Source: Paenibacillus terricola
GTDB lineage: Bacteria > Bacillota > Bacilli > Paenibacillales > Paenibacillaceae
DNA: 64,000 nt
Assembly: GCF_014779765.1 (NCBI RefSeq)
Contig: NZ_JACXZA010000001.1
Coordinates: 496,001-560,000 of the forward strand
Reading direction: 5' to 3'
Below the pieces are notes generated by a model, which worked only from the letters and a program-made list of their open reading frames with translations, had not been told where the DNA came from and made no database searches. Shown here piece after piece: positions 25,047-33,687 of this stretch (within the stretch, counting starts at the first letter, position 1; every line of letters starts with the position of its first letter). Position numbers and translations under genes: made by a program.

Positions 25047-26021
25047 ATGCGCAAATTCATTTGCAACGAAGAGGAAGTTAAAGAGCTGATTGACCGCGTC
25101 GTTCGCAGAACGATGAATATGGATTTTACATGGAATTGGTCCTGCGGCGTAGCTTTCTATGGCATTAGCAAGGCTTGGGAGGTAACCAAGAATCAAGATT
25201 ATATCGATTTCCTAGTCAAGTGGGTGGATGAATATCTGGAGCTTGGACTCCCGCCAATGATGGTTAATGCTTGCGCGATGGGCCATACGATGTTGACGTT
25301 GCATGAAGCGACAGGTGATGCGAAGTATCTCGATCTTGCTCTTATGAAAGCGGAATATCTCCGCAAGGAAGCGATCCGATTCGGGGAAGGCGTATTCCAG
25401 CATACCGTATCTTCGAAGAACGATTTCCCTGAACAAGCGTGGGCGGATACGTTGTTCATGGCGGCGTACTTCCTGCTTCGCCTCGGATTTAAGCTGGACA
25501 ATAAGGAATACATTGAAGATGCGCTGAACCAGTTCTACTGGCATGAAGAGTACTTGCAGGATACGAATCTGTTCTATCATGCTTGGGACAATGTGAGAGG
25601 CGATCATTTGTCCGGCATCTATTGGGGCAGAGCCAATGCGTGGGCTGCTTATACGATGGCACAGGCCTATAAAATGCTAAATCCGTTCATGCCAATGTGG
25701 ATGCAGCTCGGCGGGGCGGTGGGCGATCAGTTGAGTTCGCTCGTCCGGTTGCAATCGCCGAATGGCTTATGGCGTACCGTCCTGAACGATGAAACTTCTT
25801 ATGAAGAAACCTCAGCATCCGCAGGCATCGCAGCCGCGATGACGATTTATGCGCATCCGCTTCATCAGAACTATATGGCGAAGGCATATGAAGGTATCCT
25901 TGCCAACATCGATGAAGACGGCTCGGTTCGGAATGTATCCGCAGGCACAGCGGTGATGCATAACGCGGATGATTACAAAGTCATCTCCAAGAAGAGATGC
26001 CAAGGCTGGGACAAGGTCTGA
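25047..26021 (+). CDS. GH105 unsaturated glucuronyl/rhamnogalacturonyl hydrolase, C-terminal frameshift
   Basis: A cytosolic (alpha/alpha)6 enzyme of GH105 (YteR/YesR type) that removes the unsaturated uronate from pectin-lyase or glucuronan products. SVFYGISKAWEVT-like helices, FPEQAWADTLFMAAYFLLRL, GIYWGRANAWAAYTMAQ and NGLWRTVLNDETSYEETSA are family landmarks. After KKRCQGW the frame ends as DKV-stop, but one base further the other frame reads QGLTLAYLAALLQNRELVSA to a stop at 26075-26077, which is the expected GH105 end. A single missing base near 26010 explains this. ATG 25047 has GTGGAGG before it. Confidence 0.85.
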   Translation: MRKFICNEEEVKELIDRVVRRTMNMDFTWNWSCGVAFYGISKAWEVTKNQDYIDFLVKWVDEYLELGLPPMMVNACAMGHTMLTLHEATGDAKYLDLALMKAEYLRKEAIRFGEGVFQHTVSSKNDFPEQAWADTLFMAAYFLLRLGFKLDNKEYIEDALNQFYWHEEYLQDTNLFYHAWDNVRGDHLSGIYWGRANAWAAYTMAQAYKMLNPFMPMWMQLGGAVGDQLSSLVRLQSPNGLWRTVLNDETSYEETSASAGIAAAMTIYAHPLHQNYMAKAYEGILANIDEDGSVRNVSAGTAVMHNADDYKVISKKRCQGWDKV

Positions 26022-26085
26022 CCTTGGCTTATCTGGCAGCTCTGCTTCAGAATAGAGAACTCGTTAGCGCAATTTAGTTGGAATG

Positions 26086-26118
26086 ACACATGGGAGCCCT
26101 TGCTCTCATGTGTTTTAT
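26086..26118 (+). terminator. Terminator of the GH105 gene
   Basis: ACACATGGGAG (26086-26096) pairs with CTCTCATGTGT (26103-26113, one G-U pair), followed by TTTATTTTT. It lies nine bases after the frameshift-corrected stop. Confidence 0.85.
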
Positions 26119-26344
26119 TTTTAGTAACCAGATTACCATTAACAAGTCATCAAATTGTATAGGACAACGATGCGATTCGGTATACGTTCTTGTAGTGAAA
26201 GCGGTAACAGTGCCCCATAACACTCGCCGCGCGCACAGGAGAGGAGGGAGCAGTACTTTCGGACAAGCGGGGGATTCATCGTCGAGACACAACACCTATG
26301 ATCGGCATACGGCAAGTATGAACGAGAAGAAGGGAGTTAATTGT

Positions 26345-29188
26345 GTGAGAAAATTAGGAATTGCCGCATTGGGCGTCGTGCTGGCGGTAGCGGTTATCGT
26401 GCCGCCAAGCGGTTCGCTGCCAATTGCCAGCGCGGATACGGTGAAGGTGACAAGTACGTTCGAGGACGGAACGCTGCAGGGCTGGGGCCCGCGCATTGGC
26501 ACGGAGAGCGTCACGCTAGCTGGAACAGCTGGCGCGCATTCAGGTACGGAAGGGATGCTTGTTGCGAATCGGACCGCAACGTATCAAGGGGCAAGCAAGG
26601 ATGTGTTGTCTCAGTTCGCGCTTGGGACGAGCTATACGGTGCGCGGATGGGTGAAGCTGACGTCCGGCTCGGCAAACACGAATGTGACGCTGTCGATGCA
26701 GAAGACGGTTGGAACGACGACGTCTTATGAGAACCTCGCCACCGTTTCTGCGAATGCGAGTGGATGGGTGAAGCTGGAGGCTACCTATCGGCTGAGCAGC
26801 GCGGCGGATGCGCTGTCGGTTTATTTGGAATCCGAAGGAGCGACGGTGTCGTTCTATGTGGACGATTTCGAGATTATCGAGAAGAGCGCGACTCCGATCG
26901 AAGCGACTATTACGCCGCTGAAGACGGCATTCGCTTCCTATTTCCCAATCGGAACGGCTTTCTCGAATGATGAATTGTACGGCGAGAGCGCGAACCTGAT
27001 GAAGAAGCATTTTGCCAGCGTAACGCCAGGCAACGTGCTGAAGTGGGATGCGACAGAGCCGACGGAAGGCAATTTCAACTTCACGGGCTCGGATGCTGCC
27101 GTTCAATTCGCCGTCGATAATGGCATGAAGGTACGCGGTCATACGCTCGTCTGGCACAGCCAGACCCCGAACTGGGTGTTCTACGATAGCAATAACCAGC
27201 TCGTAACGAAGGAAGTCCTGTACGCGCGGATGAAGGCCCATATCGATGCCGTTGTCGGACGATACAAGGGCAAAATCTATGCATGGGATGTCGCCAACGA
27301 AGTCATTGATGAATCGCAATCCGACGGTATGCGAAGAAGTCCATGGTATCAGATCGCAGGCGAGGAGTATCTCGAGAAGGCATTCATCTATGCGCATGCA
27401 GCGGATCCGAACGCGAAGTTGTTCATTAACGATTACAACACGCATATTCCGGCAAAAGCGCAGTTCTTGCACGATCTCGTTCAGCGGCTGAAGGCCAAAG
27501 GGGTTCCGATCGACGGCATCGGGGAGCAGACACACATCAACCTGGACTACCCGTCGCTCAGTCAGATTGAGGATTCCATCGTGAAATTCTCGGATCTTGG
27601 CGTCACGCAAGAGATTACGGAGCTGGATATGAGCATCTACGGAAACAGCAGTCAGAGCTATACGTCGCTGTCGACCGCTCAAGCGACGCAGCAGGCAACT
27701 CGATATGCGGCGCTGTTTGAGATATTCAAACGGCATAAAGACCAGATCACGAACGTCACTTTCTGGGGCCAAGACGATGCGCACAGCTGGCTTCGCACCT
27801 TCCCGGTTACGCGACTGGACTGGCCGTTGTTGTTCGATGACAATCTTCAATCGAAGCCTGCTTATTGGTCGCTCGTCAATGCGTTGACGCTACCGGCGGC
27901 GCCATCGAACGTTGCTGCAACGGCAGGTAATGCGCAAGCTGCGCTGGCATGGACAGCATCGACGGGAGCAACTTCGTATACGATCAAACGTGCAACGACG
28001 AGTGGTGGTCCTTATACGAATGTGGCGACGGGAGTAACAGCGACGAGCTACACGAATACAGGTCTGACGAATGGCACGACCTACTATTATGTCATCTCGG
28101 CTGTGAACGCGAACGGCGAAGGTGCAAATTCCACGCAAGTGAGCGTAACGCCGGCAGGTTCGACGGTTACGCTACCGGCGGCGCCTACGAACGTAACCGC
28201 GACTGCAGGTAATGCACAAGCTTCATTGATATGGACGGCTTCGTCGGGTGCAACATCGTATAACGTCAAACGTGCAACGACAAGCGGCGGCGCCTACACG
28301 ACCGTTGCAACCGGCGTAACCTCGACGAGCTACACGAATACGGGGCTGACGAACGGCACGACGTATTATTACGTAGTCAGCGCAGTAAATAGTGCGGGCG
28401 AGAGCGCGAACTCCTCCCAAGTGAGCGCAACACCTACGAGCGGCATAACGGTGCCGGCGGCGCCTACGAGTGTGTCGGCAGTGGCAGGCAATGCGCAAGC
28501 AACGCTCACATGGACAGCATCGTCAGGTGCGACATCGTATAACGTCAAACGTGCAACGACGAGCGGCGGCACGTATACGACGGTTGCGACGGGTGTTACG
28601 ACGACGAGCTATACGAATACGGGGCTGACGAATGGCACGACGTATTATTATGTGATTAGCGCGGTGAACAGTGCGGGCGAAAGCGCGAACTCCTCCCAAG
28701 CGAGCGTTACGCCTACGGCTGGCAGCACCGGAACGTCGAGTCTTGTGCTTCAATACCGCGCAGGGAATACGAACACAACCGACAACGCGATCCAGCCATT
28801 TTTCAATATTAAAAATACAGGCACCACCCCAATCAACCTCAGCGATCTGAAAATCCGTTACTACTTCACGAAGGAAGGCACAGCGGATATGACGTCGTGG
28901 GTCGACTATGCGATGATTGGCGGCAGCAATGTAAACCGCACGTTCGGTACGCTATCGGCGACGAATGCTGACACATATGTGGAGCTGAGCTTCTCATCGG
29001 CGGCGGGCACACTGCAGCCAGGTGCTCAGACGGGCGAAATCCAGCTGCGCATGCATAAGTCGGATTGGTCGAACTTCAACGAAGCGAACGATTACTCGTT
29101 CGACTCGACGAAGACGGCGTACACGGATTGGAACAAGGCTACGCTGTACCAGAATGGCGTTAAAGTGTGGGGCATTGAACCGTCTTAA
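26345..29188 (+). CDS. Modular endo-1,4-beta-xylanase, GH10 with CBM and FN3 modules
   Basis: A 947-residue secreted xylanase. Order of parts: signal peptide (1-31), CBM4/9-like sandwich (about 33-180), GH10 catalytic barrel (about 186-515) with acid/base E319 (WDVANEV) and nucleophile E426 (ITELDMS), three FN3 domains (about 517-795) and a C-terminal CBM3 (about 805-947, LVLQYRAGNTNTTDN). GTG 26345 follows AGGGAG (26331-26336); the ATG nine codons upstream lacks a site. CBM3 usually binds cellulose, so the enzyme attacks xylan in intact cell walls. The FN3 units are near copies. Confidence 0.93.
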   Translation: MRKLGIAALGVVLAVAVIVPPSGSLPIASADTVKVTSTFEDGTLQGWGPRIGTESVTLAGTAGAHSGTEGMLVANRTATYQGASKDVLSQFALGTSYTVRGWVKLTSGSANTNVTLSMQKTVGTTTSYENLATVSANASGWVKLEATYRLSSAADALSVYLESEGATVSFYVDDFEIIEKSATPIEATITPLKTAFASYFPIGTAFSNDELYGESANLMKKHFASVTPGNVLKWDATEPTEGNFNFTGSDAAVQFAVDNGMKVRGHTLVWHSQTPNWVFYDSNNQLVTKEVLYARMKAHIDAVVGRYKGKIYAWDVANEVIDESQSDGMRRSPWYQIAGEEYLEKAFIYAHAADPNAKLFINDYNTHIPAKAQFLHDLVQRLKAKGVPIDGIGEQTHINLDYPSLSQIEDSIVKFSDLGVTQEITELDMSIYGNSSQSYTSLSTAQATQQATRYAALFEIFKRHKDQITNVTFWGQDDAHSWLRTFPVTRLDWPLLFDDNLQSKPAYWSLVNALTLPAAPSNVAATAGNAQAALAWTASTGATSYTIKRATTSGGPYTNVATGVTATSYTNTGLTNGTTYYYVISAVNANGEGANSTQVSVTPAGSTVTLPAAPTNVTATAGNAQASLIWTASSGATSYNVKRATTSGGAYTTVATGVTSTSYTNTGLTNGTTYYYVVSAVNSAGESANSSQVSATPTSGITVPAAPTSVSAVAGNAQATLTWTASSGATSYNVKRATTSGGTYTTVATGVTTTSYTNTGLTNGTTYYYVISAVNSAGESANSSQASVTPTAGSTGTSSLVLQYRAGNTNTTDNAIQPFFNIKNTGTTPINLSDLKIRYYFTKEGTADMTSWVDYAMIGGSNVNRTFGTLSATNADTYVELSFSSAAGTLQPGAQTGEIQLRMHKSDWSNFNEANDYSFDSTKTAYTDWNKATLYQNGVKVWGIEPS
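27889..28735 (+). repeat. Three near-identical FN3 coding repeats
   Basis: Units start at about 27889, 28171 and 28451 (spacing 282 and about 279 bases, 93-94 codons). Shared blocks such as TSYTNTGLTNGTTYYYV are almost unchanged, so the repeats are recently amplified or homogenised and prone to copy-number change. Confidence 0.85.
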
Positions 29189-29217
29189 CCAGCTGATAAT
29201 CCTCGTATAACAAAAAG

Positions 29218-29262
29218 AAGCCGTCAAGCAATCGGACTCCCACCGATGCCTGACGGCTTTCT
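29218..29262. terminator. Bidirectional terminator between xylanase and padR genes
   Basis: AAGCCGTCA (29218-29226) pairs with TGACGGCTT (29251-29259), with inner ATCGG/CCGAT; A-rich on the left and T-rich on the right. Serves convergent genes. Confidence 0.8.
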
Positions 29263-29269
29263 CTTTACG

Positions 29270-29869
29270 TCAAAATCCCATTTCCTTGCGGAATGCCTCG
29301 ATCTGCTCGGCAGACCACTTCGGACCTTCGAACAGCTTGCCGGAGCGGGCATCTGCAAGTGCCTCATTCAACCAATTTAATTCGGTCTCGCTGAACTGAA
29401 TGCAGCCGCGTACGAACATGGATGAACCCGCGGGAATGTAAGGGCTCTTGAGCTCATAAATCATCCGCAGTCTCGTAAGCCGCTCCTCGCAGCATGTAAT
29501 CTGCTTCTCGATGAGCGGGATGATCGTTTCCGGCTCGCAGTGCCGCACGAACGGCAGCGCCATGAATACCGGATGCTGCGGATAGGAGTTTTGCTCTAGC
29601 TGCTGGTAAACCAGCTTGATGAAAGCTTCCCGCCCTGCGTCTGTAATGCGGAAAATCGTTTTGTCCGGGCGGTTCTCGCCCGGCACAGGCACGATCTCCG
29701 CTGCCTCGACCAACCCGTCTTCACGAAGCTGGTCTACGGCATAATACAGCGAACCGTCTCGAAGCTTGAACGTTTCATTCCAGTTGCGGGATCTGATCGT
29801 CTGCCTGATTTCATAAGGATGCTTGTTGCCTTCCATCAGCAGTCCAAGTACTAGCAGCCTCATTGACAT
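29270..29869 (-). CDS. PadR-family transcriptional regulator
   Basis: A 199-residue PadR/Vir-type repressor: winged helix in residues 1-85 (MRLLVLGLLMEGNKHPYEIR, RDGSLYYAVDQLREDGLVE) followed by a C-terminal dimerisation coiled-coil part. It begins six bases after the MFS stop on the same strand, so it is the second gene of the exporter operon and probably represses it. The palindrome at 31523-31536 in the operon promoter is its likely operator. The ligand is presumably a drug or phenolic compound exported by the partner. Confidence 0.9.
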   Translation of the reverse strand: MSMRLLVLGLLMEGNKHPYEIRQTIRSRNWNETFKLRDGSLYYAVDQLREDGLVEAAEIVPVPGENRPDKTIFRITDAGREAFIKLVYQQLEQNSYPQHPVFMALPFVRHCEPETIIPLIEKQITCCEERLTRLRMIYELKSPYIPAGSSMFVRGCIQFSETELNWLNEALADARSGKLFEGPKWSAEQIEAFRKEMGF

Positions 29870-29875
29870 GATCGA

Positions 29876-31471
29876 TCAACCCTTCTGATAAGATGGGTCT
29901 GGTTTGCCTGCGCCGCCTGCGGCACCGGATGGACCATGGCCGCTTGGAGCGCCTTGCACACCTGACTTCGACAGCTCAAGACGCGCACGGCCCATCAGCA
30001 ATACGAAGATGAATGCAACAGCCGGCAGAATGACCGTCCATTGGAACACGCCGTGAATAATGGAGTCCGACAGCTTGCCGATCAGTAGCTTAACGATGTC
30101 TGCCGGCATGCCCATCTGCTGCTGAACTTCAGGATCAAGCAGCGCTTGGCCGCCTTTGATTTTCTCAGCGAGCTCGGGGTTCAAGTTCGGCAGGGAACTG
30201 ATACCCTCTTGGAAGGTGTGCTTCTGCGTTGCGCCGAACACCGCGATTGCAAGTGCGGAGCCGATCGTGCGGAAGAACATAATGAGCGACGAAGCCGAGC
30301 CTTTGAATTGCGGTGGAACCGAATTAAGCGTCGAGATGTTGAGCAGCGAGAACGATACACCCATGCCGAGGCCGATAATGATCATGTACAGTGCGATGAC
30401 CAACCGGCTCGTGTCTTCGCTGAGCGCGTAGCCAAGCAGCGATGTTCCGATGATGAGCGTACATACGGATACGAGCATAATGCTGCGGTATGCGAATTTG
30501 TGCGCGATACGTCCGCCGATCTGTGCGCTTACGACAACGCCCAACATCATCGGAATAAGTACGGTACTCGTCTCTGTAGCCGTTTTATGGAATACGCCTT
30601 GAATGAAAATCGGAATATACGTTGCGCCTGCGATCATAACGCCACCGTAGAGCAAGCAGATCATCATACTGCTCGTGAACAGCTTGTTGCGGAACAGGCT
30701 GAGCTTGATGATTGGATCTTTTGCCTTCATCTCCGAAACAAGGAACAGGCCAAGGAATACGATAGCGCCGATGAACAGGGAAATCGTCTTCATCGAATCC
30801 CATGCCCAGCCGTCCGTACCGCCAAGCTCGAGACCGAACATCAGGAACAGAATCGCAGCCGTAAGCGTGATGGCGCCGAGCCAGTCGATATTTTGCTTGC
30901 GAGGATTCTTGTTCTCATGGTAGGCCTGTGCAATGAATAGAATCGAGAGCAGACCGATAGGAACGTTGATGTAGAAAATCCAGCGCCAGCTCCAATTGTC
31001 AGTAATCGCGCCGCCCAAGATTGGACCGAATACGCTGGAGATGCCGAATACGGCGCCGAACAGACCCATCATTTTGCCGCGCTTCTCAGCAGGGAACAGG
31101 TCGAAAATAATCGTGAATACGATCGGCATTAACGCGCCGCCGCCGATACCTTGAATCGCCCGGTACACGATCAGTTGATCCATGTTCTGAGCCGTACCAC
31201 ATAGGACGGAGCCGCCTATGAAGAGAATAAGTCCCATGAGGAAAAAGCGTTTGCGTCCGTACATATCGGACAATTTACCAATAATCGGCGTCGAGACGAC
31301 CATCGCGATCATGTACGCGGAGTACACCCAGATGAAACTCTCGAAACCGCCAAGCTTCTTAATAATGGTGGTCATCGCGGTCGAGACGATCGTCTGATCG
31401 AGCGATGCCATGAACAGCCCGAGGAGCAGGCCGGCGACGACCAACTTCACGTTGCTTTTCTTTGCGTCCAT
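29876..31471 (-). CDS. DHA2-family (14-helix) MFS drug exporter
   Basis: A 531-residue EmrB/QacA-type transporter with 14 predicted helices. [16 protein letters not shown] near residue 20 is the DHA2 helix-1 motif, [20 protein letters not shown] the loop 2-3 motif A, and [20 protein letters not shown] motif C. A Gly/Pro-rich cytosolic tail ([18 protein letters not shown]) ends the protein. AAAGGAAG precedes the ATG. It heads an operon with the PadR regulator, a classic substrate-induced efflux unit. Confidence 0.92.
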   Translation of the reverse strand: MDAKKSNVKLVVAGLLLGLFMASLDQTIVSTAMTTIIKKLGGFESFIWVYSAYMIAMVVSTPIIGKLSDMYGRKRFFLMGLILFIGGSVLCGTAQNMDQLIVYRAIQGIGGGALMPIVFTIIFDLFPAEKRGKMMGLFGAVFGISSVFGPILGGAITDNWSWRWIFYINVPIGLLSILFIAQAYHENKNPRKQNIDWLGAITLTAAILFLMFGLELGGTDGWAWDSMKTISLFIGAIVFLGLFLVSEMKAKDPIIKLSLFRNKLFTSSMMICLLYGGVMIAGATYIPIFIQGVFHKTATETSTVLIPMMLGVVVSAQIGGRIAHKFAYRSIMLVSVCTLIIGTSLLGYALSEDTSRLVIALYMIIIGLGMGVSFSLLNISTLNSVPPQFKGSASSLIMFFRTIGSALAIAVFGATQKHTFQEGISSLPNLNPELAEKIKGGQALLDPEVQQQMGMPADIVKLLIGKLSDSIIHGVFQWTVILPAVAFIFVLLMGRARLELSKSGVQGAPSGHGPSGAAGGAGKPDPSYQKG

Positions 31472-31824
31472 TGTCTACTTCCTTTCAAAACTTGCTCAAA
31501 TTTCATTGCCGTTGCTTATTATACTCAAATTTGAGTTGATTACAACAACAAAATTGGAGAATCGCATCCCTAACTTGCAAGAAATGGTCCTTTTACGGAA
31601 TCTTTAATCCGAAAGGGATAGAGTGGGGATTCGGGGCGAGAGTAGAGAAGTCGAGAATACTAATATTTGTTTGATTTTGGATGGAATATTCCCCCAGTGA
31701 ACGGGTTGTGAGGTAAAATATAAATAATTATTTTGAATACCTGTAAGGAATTATGCGCTTGCGGCATCTTTCATACATCCGCGAAACGACGAATAGCGAG
31801 ATCAATTAGGAGGAGGTGACGGAT
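31472..31824. other. Divergent promoter region, MFS-padR and sigma-factor operons
   Basis: About 350 bases without a gene. The left part holds the MFS promoter and palindrome (31523-31536). The middle (about 31680-31760) is AT-rich and likely contains the sigma-factor promoter, but I cannot fix its boxes. No hairpin with a T run is seen. Confidence 0.6.
31523..31536 (-). promoter_or_regulatory. Putative PadR operator between promoter boxes
   Basis: Perfect 14-bp palindrome ACTCAAATTTGAGT. On the minus strand TTGTAA (-35-like) and TATAAT lie on either side with 16 bases between them, so a bound repressor would block the promoter of the MFS-padR operon. Confidence 0.65.
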
Positions 31825-32601
31825 ATGCATGTTGTGACTGAAGTTGCAGGGCGGGGCAGCGCAGAAGAAGAGCTCGACCATGAAGGCGCAGCGGCCGAGC
31901 TTAAGGATGAGCAGTTAGTCGAGCTGGCACGGACCGGCGATCGAGAAGCTTTTGGCGAGCTGGTGCGCAGACATCGGGCGCGGGCGCTAGGGGTAGCTTC
32001 CACGATCACGAGGGACGGACAATTAGCGGAGGATATTGTGCAGGAAGCGCTAGTGTCGGCCTTCCTGCGAATCGAGACGTTAATGGATCCCGGTCGATTC
32101 CGATATTGGTTGGAGCGAATCGTACGCAATCAGGCGATGATGAAGCTGCGCAGGGGTGGTCCGGGAGGAAGAGCAAGCACCTTCTCGGAAATTGCGCATC
32201 GATGGGGCAAGTTTACCGAAGAAGAGTGGAACGAATGCTCGCTGCTCGATCGGATGTTGTTCCGAATTGTCGAGCGGCATGGCGAAGCGCCATGCAATGA
32301 GACGGATCCGCAAGCTCGATTAATTCGCAAGGAGATGTTCGAAGGGCTCTATGAACTGCTCCTATGCTTGAATGCGAAGGAACGAGCGGTGTTCGAGGCT
32401 CATGTATACCGTCAGCTGTCTCCTACCGAAATTTCGGATGCGCTAGGCATGTCCGTTGGCGCTGTTCATACGTCGATCTCTCGTTCACGCAAGAAGGTGC
32501 AGCGGGAGCGAATTCGCGTCTATTTTCGAGGATATGCGGAAGAGAAGAAGCGGGAAGGACGTCCTACGAGACGGGTGCTCCCGCCTCCAATCCGATTATG
32601 A
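31825..32601 (+). CDS. ECF/sigma-70 family RNA polymerase sigma factor
   Basis: A 258-residue sigma factor. Region 2 covers about residues 30-105 (ELVRRHRARALGVASTITRD, then DGQLAEDIVQEALVSAFLRI) and region 4 about 185-240 (LNAKERAVFEAHVYRQLSPT, SVGAVHTSISRSRKKVQRER). The insert between regions 2 and 4 (about 110-180) is longer than in typical ECF factors, and the tail is basic and Pro/Arg-rich (RRVLPPPIRL). ATG 31825 is chosen for AGGAGG eight bases before it over GTG 31816. It is followed after 12 bases by the BtrH/C39-like paralogue C, with no anti-sigma gene nearby. Confidence 0.83.
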   Translation: MHVVTEVAGRGSAEEELDHEGAAAELKDEQLVELARTGDREAFGELVRRHRARALGVASTITRDGQLAEDIVQEALVSAFLRIETLMDPGRFRYWLERIVRNQAMMKLRRGGPGGRASTFSEIAHRWGKFTEEEWNECSLLDRMLFRIVERHGEAPCNETDPQARLIRKEMFEGLYELLLCLNAKERAVFEAHVYRQLSPTEISDALGMSVGAVHTSISRSRKKVQRERIRVYFRGYAEEKKREGRPTRRVLPPPIRL

Positions 32602-32613
32602 GGAGAGAAAAGA

Positions 32614-33603
32614 ATGACGGAGATGATCAAGGAAGAGCAGAGGGATAAGACCTTTACCGCTGCGGCAGGTGCAATCTATGCTTTGCTGAAATACACAAGC
32701 CAGAAGGACATGTATACCTTGACGGATGTGATGGGGCTGACGGGGCATGCGTTCCGCATCAACATTCATCCTGAAGATGTGAGCCCTGCGGGTCCGACGA
32801 TGTTCTCGCCGACGGAGCTGCTGGAGAAAGGGCTGAACAATCTCGGCTTTACAGCTGAGCAGCTGCATGGGTTTCCGACACCTGCGCCGCCTGAGAAGCT
32901 GGAACAGGCAATCCGTTTCGCACAGGAAACGATTGATCGGGGCATTCCTGCTATCGGCTGGAGCTTGTTCATACCCGAGTTCGGCGTTATCTATGGATAC
33001 GATGATGAGAAACAGGAGCTGTATTGTTCCGACCCTTCGAAGGATGGCGCGCTGCCGTATGCGAAGCTGAATGAGCTGCAGTTGAATTTCGTCTTCATGC
33101 TGCGGATCACAGGAGAATTGACGCTTGATCCCCTGGATGCGTTGAAGACAGCTCTTGCTGGCATTGTCCAGTTCGCTCGAGGTGAGGCGCCGACATTATC
33201 CGACTCGTTCAAGCATGGATTAGCTGGCTACGATGCGTGGATTCAAGCCTTTCAAGGCGGGAACGTTAATCCGTTCGGCAATGCTTACAACGCGGAGGTT
33301 GTTGGTGACGCGAGGGAGTATGCGGTTCGTTTCCTCCGCTCATTGCCAGAGCGATGGGCTGGAGATAGCAGGGAAGAAGCCGTGATTCGCAGCTTGTCCC
33401 AAGAGGCACTGCCCTATTTCGAACAGGTCGCAGAAGCGTTGCGTTCGTTCCAGCTCCGCTTTCCGCATCCGCATGGAGGCGAGCCGAACGATCCTGTTCA
33501 AGCAGCGGAAGCGATAAAACTACTTACGATTGCTAGGGATAACGAGACGGCGGGTATCGCCGTGTTAGAACGTCTGTATGAGGAATTGAGTAAGACCGAG
33601 TAA
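32614..33603 (+). CDS. BtrH/C39-like papain-fold protein, paralogue C
   Basis: A 329-residue soluble protein, paralogous to the genes at 17210 and 18202. Matching blocks are GLTGHAFRINIH near residue 45, DRGIPAIGWSLFIPEFGVIY followed by GYDDEKQELYCSDPS near 110-140, and a helical C-terminal half (QAFQGGNVNPFGNAYNAEVV). GHAFR matches the BtrH N-terminal motif best of the three. A catalytic cysteine is not evident. GAGGAGAG precedes the ATG. Its operon partner is a sigma factor, whereas the other two copies sit with a WYL regulator, so the family seems to be coupled to transcription control. Confidence 0.72.
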   Translation: MTEMIKEEQRDKTFTAAAGAIYALLKYTSQKDMYTLTDVMGLTGHAFRINIHPEDVSPAGPTMFSPTELLEKGLNNLGFTAEQLHGFPTPAPPEKLEQAIRFAQETIDRGIPAIGWSLFIPEFGVIYGYDDEKQELYCSDPSKDGALPYAKLNELQLNFVFMLRITGELTLDPLDALKTALAGIVQFARGEAPTLSDSFKHGLAGYDAWIQAFQGGNVNPFGNAYNAEVVGDAREYAVRFLRSLPERWAGDSREEAVIRSLSQEALPYFEQVAEALRSFQLRFPHPHGGEPNDPVQAAEAIKLLTIARDNETAGIAVLERLYEELSKTE

Positions 33604-33620
33604 TAGTGGGATAGGATTGG

Positions 33621-33668
33621 AAAACAGCCGCACACGGTCGGAGGAGCTCCGGCGTGGCGGCTGTTTTT
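33621..33668 (+). terminator. Terminator of the sigma-factor operon
   Basis: AAAACAGCCGCAC pairs with GTGGCGGCTGTTTT (33654-33667), ending in a run of seven T. Confidence 0.9.
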
Positions 33669-33687
33669 TTGTACCCGTAGGGGGTGG

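Noticed and set aside
26540-27850. 436-codon antisense frame within the xylanase gene
   Set aside because: Shadow of a GC-rich real gene; no start signal or family features.
27889-28735. Tandem repeats considered as CRISPR or satellite DNA
   Set aside because: The 280-base period matches whole FN3 domains in frame inside the xylanase gene.
30146-30940. 264-codon antisense frame within the MFS exporter gene
   Set aside because: Highly charged shadow translation with no start signal; the exporter on the other strand is well supported.
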